Assembly: GCA_963575645.1 (NCBI GenBank)
Contig: OY754466.1
Span: forward strand, 45,106,001-45,170,000
Direction: 5' to 3'
Source of the DNA: Xanthostigma xanthostigma
Taxonomy: Eukaryota > Arthropoda > Insecta > Raphidioptera > Raphidiidae
Length of the DNA stretch: 64,000 nt
How positions within the stretch are numbered: the stretch's first letter is position 1; each line of letters starts with the position of its first letter. The translations under genes were made by a program, and so were the position numbers. Below the pieces are notes generated by a model. It had not been told where the DNA came from and did not search any database. It worked only from the letters and a program-made list of their open reading frames with translations. Shown piece after piece: positions 57,641-64,000 of the stretch.

Positions 57641-58979
57641 ATTACTAATATCTTTTGGAGAGAGAAAATATTATTATAGAGAGGTCCATCTTGTATAAAT
57701 TCTTGAGAGGCGCATTGATTTATGCGGTGGCCACAATTTGGGAACTATTCTATCGGCGTAATTAAAAATGGCGGCACTAGAAGTTTTACTCAGATGACGA
57801 CAATAGAGAGAAAAAAAAATATATTAAAGAATAGGTACATTCAGTCTTATGTAATAATTATTATGAATAGGTATATACCTAGTGATTATATAATAGTTTT
57901 TATTACTACTTGGCTGAAGAATATTCTTATTGTCTCATCCAAACACTTATTACAGTGAAAGTAAAGTTAATAATAATTATACTTATTAAATACCATACAG
58001 CACGATGCAGCACTTATGTTACTATTTTTATTGCATTTTTAGTAGGAACTGTTTTCGGTAAAAAATAATATCTTGCAATAAAACTACTCGTGAGGTGTTA
58101 ATTTTTACATATAGCTACTAAGGAAAGTTGCGGAAACAATCATGTCATTTTTCTTTCCTTTAGCCATAAAATATGACACGTGAAATTTACGCATTTTTAC
58201 CCCCTCTCTTCTCCCTTGTCACGCTGAATTTTTGTCAACCCCCTACCTAATGACACGTCACAAAATCAACCTACCCCTCCAATGAATAATGCCTTTCATT
58301 ATTACATATTAGTAAGATACTACAAAAATTCTGTTCAAATAATCTCATTTATTTAATGGTATTTTTTGTTGATACAAAATTTCTTCTTTGGCGATTTACT
58401 GGATATGCTTCACAGTGGTCATTGCTTTGCCGCTCCATTAAACGAACCATACTATAATGATGAATAACTCAAATTTTAGTTTGGTGCATAAATACTTGTA
58501 ATTGGGTTTGACTATGCCATCAGTATGTTTCTTTAAAAAAAATATTTATAGCAATTTTATGTGGCGACCGCATTTCGCTATGCTTTCATTTTCTGTTACC
58601 AGATGTCACAGCAACAAATATCAAATCCCAACCGTAAAAAAAATTCTGCTGAAATAGGAATGTGCGGTAAAGTAGGAAACTGAAATATCATTATTTAAAC
58701 ATGCGCGATTGCGTATTTATAGAATTACAGATTGACGGAACTGGAAGTGCCGCCATTTGCCGCTTTCTCGTCAAGTTACATTTTCATTCAATATGTAAAC
58801 GTCGATTTAAAATAATTTAATTCTGTAGATATATTTATGACTTGTTTTATGAGTCCATTCATAAAATATTCTCACAAAAAATGTGATTAAGAAGCGAATT
58901 CGTAGCAATATTAATGAGTGACGGCTTTTTTATGAGCCCTGCAGAACTGCTAAAATCTTAGGAGCTTTAGAGTGAATTA
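57641..58979. other. No gene recognised
   Basis: Contains TTTTTACCCCCTCTC and CAACCCCCTACCTAATG (58200), a pattern seen in degraded insect repeats. No coding support. Confidence 0.35.
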
Positions 58980-59369
58980 AGGCCGATGCATACGAGGCTG
59001 GGTACGACGCTGGAAATGATGTCACTGCGGGCTCGCCTGCTAGCTCAGAAGATAGATTTAAAAATCAGAACACGGGCTATTTTTATTGCTAGGTCCTCTG
59101 CTTGCTCTGAGCAAGGACCAATCGGGAAAGAGTATCTTGTCACGTGAGCGACAAACGCCCACAAACCAACATGGCGTCATTCTACTCAGAGTCAGAAAAC
59201 AGGCAGGTTTTGCTCTGTGTTTATATTTGAACTGTCACTGTGCGCGCACCGAAACTACCTACAAAACAAGCTTGAAAAGACGTCTCGTGTGAAGCGAGCA
59301 CATAAAAGCAATTAAGAAAACAAGCGCTAGAAAACTAGTAGTCAAATCCAGCCTCGTGTGCAGCGGTCT
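58980..59369 (+). mobile_element. PIF/Harbinger-like MITE, complete copy
   Basis: TTA flanks both sides (58977-58979 and 59370-59372). The ends are AGGCCGATGCATACGAGGCTGG and, inverted, AGACCGCTGCACACGAGGCTGG (19 of 22 agree). The 3-bp TTA duplication is the reason for the superfamily call. A 68-codon frame inside has no recognisable motif. Confidence 0.75.
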
Positions 59370-60021
59370 TTATATTTTTCATATTTAACCAACCTTGCTA
59401 TTCAGAAACGATTTCAGGTGTAACTTATTAAGAAATATAGTTTAATCATATTTTAAACTAGCTACAATTTCTTAGAATTTATTGTTTTATAATCGCAATA
59501 TTTCAAATCTCTTTCTTGAATTCTTCAATGACTAATCTTTATATCTGTTGAATAGATCTCAAGTTTATCTCATTGTTGTATTGTTTAAAGTTTATCCAAG
59601 CTCTGAGATGATGGAATCTTTTAGTAGTACACATCTGTTGCGTTGTTTTGATGCGGTCAGCTTATGAATATTGAGATAATGCCGTCATAAAAGTGGGCGA
59701 AGAATTATCAAACCTTTAAACAATTAATTACAGACTTATTCTTCGAATTTTGAATTTTTGAATCGTAATTCTTCAAGTTTAAAAAAACTTTTTTTAGTAC
59801 CTACTGCTAAGAGATGAATAAACCTTAAGTTTCGAAAAAAATGAACAGTTGACAATGGAAATTAGGGTTACTTCTGCGGATGCTTATACATATCAATAAA
59901 AACTATCTCGGAAGAAGCGTTATGGGCGTAAAAAAATAGGATTTGAAACGTTGTAAAAAAATTTCAAATCGGTTCAGTGCTGGTATAGTAGCTATGGGAA
60001 TCACTAATGCTCTTTATTTAT

Positions 60022-60372
60022 TACTAGCGGTCCCGCCCGGTTCCACCCGGGTGCAAAAACACGAATGGGAGAGGGAGGTACATGAGTACGCACATTCATC
60101 TTAGTTTACCGAGATGAATGTTGTCTCCAAATTTCATGATGATCGGCTTTACCCTTCAAAAGTTTTTGTCGGACGGACAAATTTTGAGTTACATTTTGTA
60201 ACATTTTTCATTGATGCTCCGCTCCTAATGGTCGTAGTGAAATATTATATAGCCTATAGCCTTCATCGATAAATGGGCTATCCAACAAGAAACAATTTGA
60301 ACTAGTAGTTCCTGAGATTAGCGCGTTCAACCAAACAAACAAACTCTTCAGCTTTATATATTAGTATAGATA
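60022..60372 (+). repeat. LINE-derived repeat (RTE-like), uninterrupted copy
   Basis: It begins ACTAGCGGTCCCGCCCGGTT and ends CTTCAGCTTTATATATTAGT. This is the reference copy for those interrupted at 23838, 47789 and 62964. Non-coding in this form. Confidence 0.8.
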
Positions 60373-60633
60373 TGTAGACTACAGTTTTTATTTGTAAGTG
60401 ATTTGTTGACGCGTCAAAGATTTGGAGTAATTTTATAAATTGCAATTCTCGAACACTTTCGACTTTATTTCAAACTTTTTACTGTCTTCTACAGTAAAGA
60501 GAAATTAAATTTTAATGTACCAGAAGTCTATAACACTGCACAACAAATGACGCAGACAAAATGTTAAAGCTGTTATACACAAATGTTATAGGAAAAGACT
60601 ACAAAATCCTTATATCAAGAAATATGTGCAAAC

Positions 60634-61099
60634 TAGTGATGTGCCGGATCGTTAAAAATGTATATCCGCGGATACGGATCTGAATACGGATTTTTGGTTT
60701 CAAGATCTGCGGATACGGATCTTAACTTTCTTAGAGTACGCGGCAGTAAATATTGCACATCGACCTTTGGGAAAAAGTTATTGACTTCTTTAATAGTTAA
60801 CTCTCATAACAGATTGTCTCTTTCCAAAGATCGATGTGCAATATCTCATTATAAAGATAGTTGATTTAGTACTATTAGTACGGTACTCACTACGATAAAT
60901 GTTTGCAATATAAAGATGCCAAATACGATTTAAAAAAATAAAAAATAATCTGAATGGAATTTAACAGGTTTTCATTATTACCTAATGACCTATATATATA
61001 AAATTTCATCTATGAATTGAAAATTAATAAGGTAAAAGATCCGCCAAAAACTAACGGATACGGATCTTTCTTCTCCCTCAGATATCCGGCACATCACTA
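60634..61099. mobile_element. hAT element of the TAGTGATGTG family, second member
   Basis: GTGCAAAC (60626-60633) and GTGCAAAT (61100-61107) flank perfect inverted ends TAGTGATGTGCCGGAT. CGGATACGGATCT motifs recur near both ends. An inner hairpin TTGCACATCGACCTTTGG and its relative lies in the body. The ends match the element at 28885-29498. Confidence 0.8.
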
Positions 61100-61107
61100 G
61101 TGCAAAT

Positions 61108-61671
61108 TGCAGATGGCCTGTTAACACAGTTTCAGTAAAGGTGTTAACTTTATTATTAAACATAACACGGCTTCGAGAAATTGCCCGCTAGCGTAACTTC
61201 ATAGGTCAGTGATAAACGGTCTTATAGTCCTGAAAACGTGACTGTTCTACTATTGTAAGGATTTTAATGGAGGCGGGTGTCCTTAAACAAACCGTACCTA
61301 CGTAGTAAAGTATCGATTACGTGACTTGGGAAAAAACAAAAATACACGCATACTGAGTGTAACCCAATGCGAACTTATAATACGCGCTATGGACCTAATG
61401 GTTTGGAAGTTAGTCACAAACAGCGTCGCAAAGGCACATTTAAGAGCCGTTGTGACTCCCAGCTACCTGCACGGAACGTGCGCTCGTCGGTGATTGGCCG
61501 TGATCGCTCGTTGCCTTTGTCACTTGTCGCTTTCCTGCTTTAAAGTACAGTCGAATACGCTATTGTCAAGTTGTTATTGTTACTTTAGTTTTGTTGAGTT
61601 GCGAGTTAGTAGTTTTTCAACAGTCTGTACAAGCGCAAGCCCTCATTCGCATCTAACCTCCGAGCCTTTTA
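61108..61671. other. Non-repeat, less AT-rich patch; no gene proven
   Basis: The stretch 61440-61660 is richer in G and C and not seen elsewhere in the window. A 68-codon frame runs there without known motifs. A non-coding first exon or promoter is possible but unsupported. Confidence 0.25.
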
Positions 61672-62048
61672 GATTTGTGGCGCGTACTATACGAAGCTAG
61701 AAATGACGTCACTGCGGGCTCGCCGACTAGTTCACAAGATAAGTTTTAAAATTAGAACAGGGGCTATTTTCCTTGCTAGGTATGAGCAGGAGCCAATCTG
61801 GAAGTAGTATCTTGTCACGTGGGCGACTTGAACAAACGCCCACAAACCAACAAGGCGTTATTCCGCCCAGAGTCAGACAACAGACACGTTTTGCTCTGTG
61901 TGTATATTTGCACTGTCACGGCGCGCGCACTAGATTTATTCACAAAACTAGCTTGGAAAGACGTCTCGTGTGAAGCGAACCAGCGCTATAAAACTAGTAG
62001 GCAAATCTAGCAAGGAATCTAGCAGCGTTTCTAGCTGTGCAACGGCCA
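61672..62048 (+). mobile_element. PIF/Harbinger-like MITE, diverged copy
   Basis: It matches 58980-59369 through ATGACGTCACTGCGGGCTCG, TATCTTGTCACGTG, CAAACGCCCACAAACCAACA and AAGACGTCTCGTGTGAAGCG. The right end TGTGCAACGGCCA abuts TTA at 62049-62051. The left end has extra bases and is uncertain. Confidence 0.7.
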
Positions 62049-62051
62049 TTA

Positions 62052-62429
62052 AGGCCCCCATACACCTCGTTCTTTTTTGGCAGTTTTAACCGCACGGGTA
62101 AAACTGTACGGGTAAAACGGTCGGTGTGGCCAAAAACCGTCCTTCTTACCGGCGTTCAAAAATATCTGCTGCTGCTTGATTTAAACCGTCCGTTTTAAAC
62201 GTGTCGTTCAAGTCGGCCCGTGTGTGTGACGACGCAGTTAAAAAGGACGAGTTTTGTTCGACTCTGTAACTTGTAGGATCCATCAAAGCAGATCAGATGA
62301 TACCACGACTTCAGAAAAACTGAACGAAACAACGCCTAGTGTATGGATATGGTCGTTGTTCGTGTTTACCCGTACAGTTTTGCCCGTGCGGTTAAAACTG
62401 CCAAAAAAGAACGAGGTGTATGGCGGCCT
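62052..62429. mobile_element. PIF/Harbinger-like MITE with long inverted ends
   Basis: TTA flanks both sides (62049-62051 and 62430-62432). The inverted ends are AGGCCCCCATACACCTCGTT and AGGCCGCCATACACCTCGTT, and the similarity continues for about 65 bases through GGCAGTTTTAACCGCACGGG. Reading frames over the right end are not genes. Confidence 0.8.
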
Positions 62430-62432
62430 TTA

Positions 62433-62963
62433 GATTGCAAGGATTCTGGGCTCGACCGATTATTTCAAACATGTGTCGCAGAAGAACTGAAGATTGTTCC
62501 TGAATCGCCAGTAATCCTACGACTGCGTCCTTTCAGGATTCATAGTGGACGGCAGGCTTAATGTGACGATGTTTAAATGCTATCAGCGAATTCAACGTCG
62601 CGTGGTTTAATCGGTAATACGTTTGGCGCGCTCACGTCGATACGAGGGATGTTCTCATCGTGTACAGTCGTGTAAATGCGTAAATAACTATACGTGCTGC
62701 AGTGTTGGCTAGGACACGATTGCAAAACGTTATACTACGTTAATTTAACTACTACACCGCGATTGCAGAATATTCTCACCCACAGGCCCGATGACATGTG
62801 TATATGCCTCCGTAGGGGAACTGAGGAACTAAATGCGACGAAAATGATTTTCTGTTATTTTAAATTAAGGGAGTAAGTATTCGGGAGTTTTGTGTACATT
62901 TTTGTTGAAAATTCTTCCGAAGTCTGTCTCACTTTAACTTAAGTAATTTAGAGCATTTTTTCT
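62433..62963. other. No gene recognised
   Basis: Mixed-composition DNA with short frames only and no repeat boundary seen. Confidence 0.35.
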
Positions 62964-63091
62964 TATCTATATACTAATATATAAAGCTGAAGAGTTTGTT
63001 TGTTTGGTTTAACGCGCTAATCTCAGGAACTACTGGTTCAAATTGAAAATTTTTTTGTTGTTGGATACCCCATTTATCGAGGAAGGCTATA

Positions 63092-63612
63092 CTGTTGGAT
63101 TTTTAAAAGAAGACCGGTCTATGGAATGTAGTCCTATGACCTTATTGCAGAAGAGCGCACATGTATTTTATATTGGTAAAAGGTAATGATCCTGGAACCG
63201 CTTCTATGCAATAAGGGAGTCCATTCGACCAAACGTGTCGCAATTGTCGTATCGCGATAATTGTACTATTGCCATAGCTGTACGACTACACAGCGACACT
63301 TGCTAACAGTACAAAAAAATCATACACCAGACAGTACATAGGTGTGCGTTCACGGACTAAGTTGAGGGGTGTTGTCTGAATATCATCAAAATGGAAAGTA
63401 AAAAGGGAAAAACAGTTAGAAGTGGCGCTAGGGAGGTCATAGCGAATGTAATTAAAATGTGCGAGTTAGAGGCTCAAAATAATGCCTTAAAATTTAAAGC
63501 TATACATTGTTTGCATGCCTTGCTATGCGCCGCCTATGAATTCCGATAATTTGGGAACACATCAACGACTTCTTGCCCTTTCCCCACCGGTCTTCTTTCG
63601 CCGATCGCACAG
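63092..63612 (+). mobile_element. Tc1/IS630-like DNA transposon remnant with TA duplication
   Basis: TA at 63090-63091 and 63613-63614. The repeat sequence GGCTATAGGCTATATA is restored when the insert is removed. The ends are CTGTTGGATTTTTAAAAGAA and, inverted, CTGTGCGATCGGCGAAAGAA, both followed by GACCGGT. It holds one 52-codon frame. Confidence 0.75.
63391..63549 (+). pseudogene. N-terminal transposase fragment (IS630/Tc1-like), 52 codons
   Basis: It reads MESKKGKTVRSGAREVIANV and IKMCELEAQN before ending CAAYEFR and stop. The R-S-G-A-R-E-V-I...V segment resembles the helix-turn-helix start of insect IS630-like transposases. That match is from memory and not strong. The frame uses the first ATG after a non-coding leader. 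The catalytic domain is absent. Confidence 0.4.
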
Positions 63613-63692
63613 TAGGCTATATAATATCACGCTACGACCAATAGGAGCGGAGCATCAATGAAAAATGTTGCAAAATGTATCTCAAAAACAAG

Positions 63693-64000
63693 CTTCTATT
63701 CAGGTGAAATATACTAATACCTATTAGCGTTGTGCATTCACAAGCCCGGCTGGCTCAGTCGGTAGAGCATGCGACTGTTAATATCAGGGTCGTGGGTTCG
63801 AGCCCCCAGGTTGGGCGAATATATTTTTATTTTTTTTTATTTTCTACATTGCTTTCTTCTAAGGCTTACATTTAAATTTATTTTAATTTTATTTACGATT
63901 AATTAAAATTAAATAAATATAATTATTAGCTCATTTGAAAACTGTTAGAACTATATAGGTATATCTATATAAAAATAATTTTCCTATACAGTGTTTTCAA
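63693..64000 (+). mobile_element. tRNA-Lys-headed SINE, copy 2 (cut by window end)
   Basis: The head at 63744-63816 reads GCCCGGCTGGCTCAGTCGGT and GTGGGTTCGAGCCCC, clearly from tRNA-Lys. The acceptor stem still pairs, but the anticodon stem is broken and the anticodon has become GTT. The body matches the reverse copy at 23963-24335 to the last base of the window. Confidence 0.8.

Larger units (their letters stand above)
62964..63690 (-). repeat. LINE-derived repeat (RTE-like), reverse copy with nested insertions
   Basis: The 3' part of the family, in reverse: 62964-63091 and 63613-63690. A DNA transposon interrupts it at a TA, and a SINE cuts it at the right end. Confidence 0.8.

Noticed and set aside
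62343-62561. 72-codon plus-strand frame
   Set aside because: Its first half is the inverted end of a TTA-flanked MITE.
63744-63816. Functional tRNA gene
   Set aside because: The anticodon stem is mispaired, the T arm has an extra base and the unit continues into a repeated SINE body.
1-64000. CRISPR array, bacterial operons or viral genes
   Set aside because: The gene has GT-AG introns and the repeats are eukaryotic transposons; no regularly spaced repeats with unique spacers were seen.

Overview
This is an AT-rich nuclear genome window from an insect. Lepidoptera is the likeliest order, judged from the repeat families and the style of the neprilysin protein; that placement is inference, not proof. 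It contains one recognisable host gene, and nearly everything else is transposable-element sequence or unassigned non-coding DNA.

Gene (about 3.0-19.0 kb, minus strand). Eleven coding positions assemble into a type II membrane metallopeptidase of family M13 (neprilysin/endothelin-converting-enzyme family). All intron boundaries are GT-AG and the phases agree throughout. The visible product is 759 residues: cytoplasmic tail, one membrane segment, Cys-rich ectodomain, an Asn-Ala substrate-binding motif, the HEITH zinc motif, the ENIAD zinc motif and the C-terminal CKVW. The first exon (start codon and beginning of the tail) was not found; it must lie upstream (higher coordinates), inside or beyond the remaining 45 kb. 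The main biological finding is a pair of tandem 169-nt exons, 5574-5742 and 5799-5967, about 54% identical in protein. Both carry the NAFY substrate motif and have the same phase, and they are 56 nt apart. Using both would shift the frame, so they look like mutually exclusive alternatives that change the region beside the active site.

Introns (3.4-18.9 kb). They hold a hAT transposase remnant beside the alternative exons, an inverted Penelope-like insertion with a 13-bp target duplication, foldback MITEs, a tRNA-headed SINE with its own nested insertion, and stacked hAT-like elements.

Upstream 45 kb (19-64 kb). No convincing host exon was recognised. Many elements can be bounded precisely by target duplications: a Tigger/pogo-type element (TA) carrying a hAT element (8 bp), a second Tigger-like element, piggyBac-like elements (TTAA), two hAT elements of one TAGTGATGTG family (8 bp), PIF/Harbinger-like MITEs (TTA), a Ginger-like element with a KRBA2-like reading frame (TATA), and a Tc1/IS630-like element (TA) inside a LINE-derived repeat. 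There are also LINE 3' fragments with RT C-termini, tRNA-Lys-headed SINEs, a 101-bp minisatellite and five large palindromes or inverted repeats. The order of nesting gives a relative insertion history in several places.
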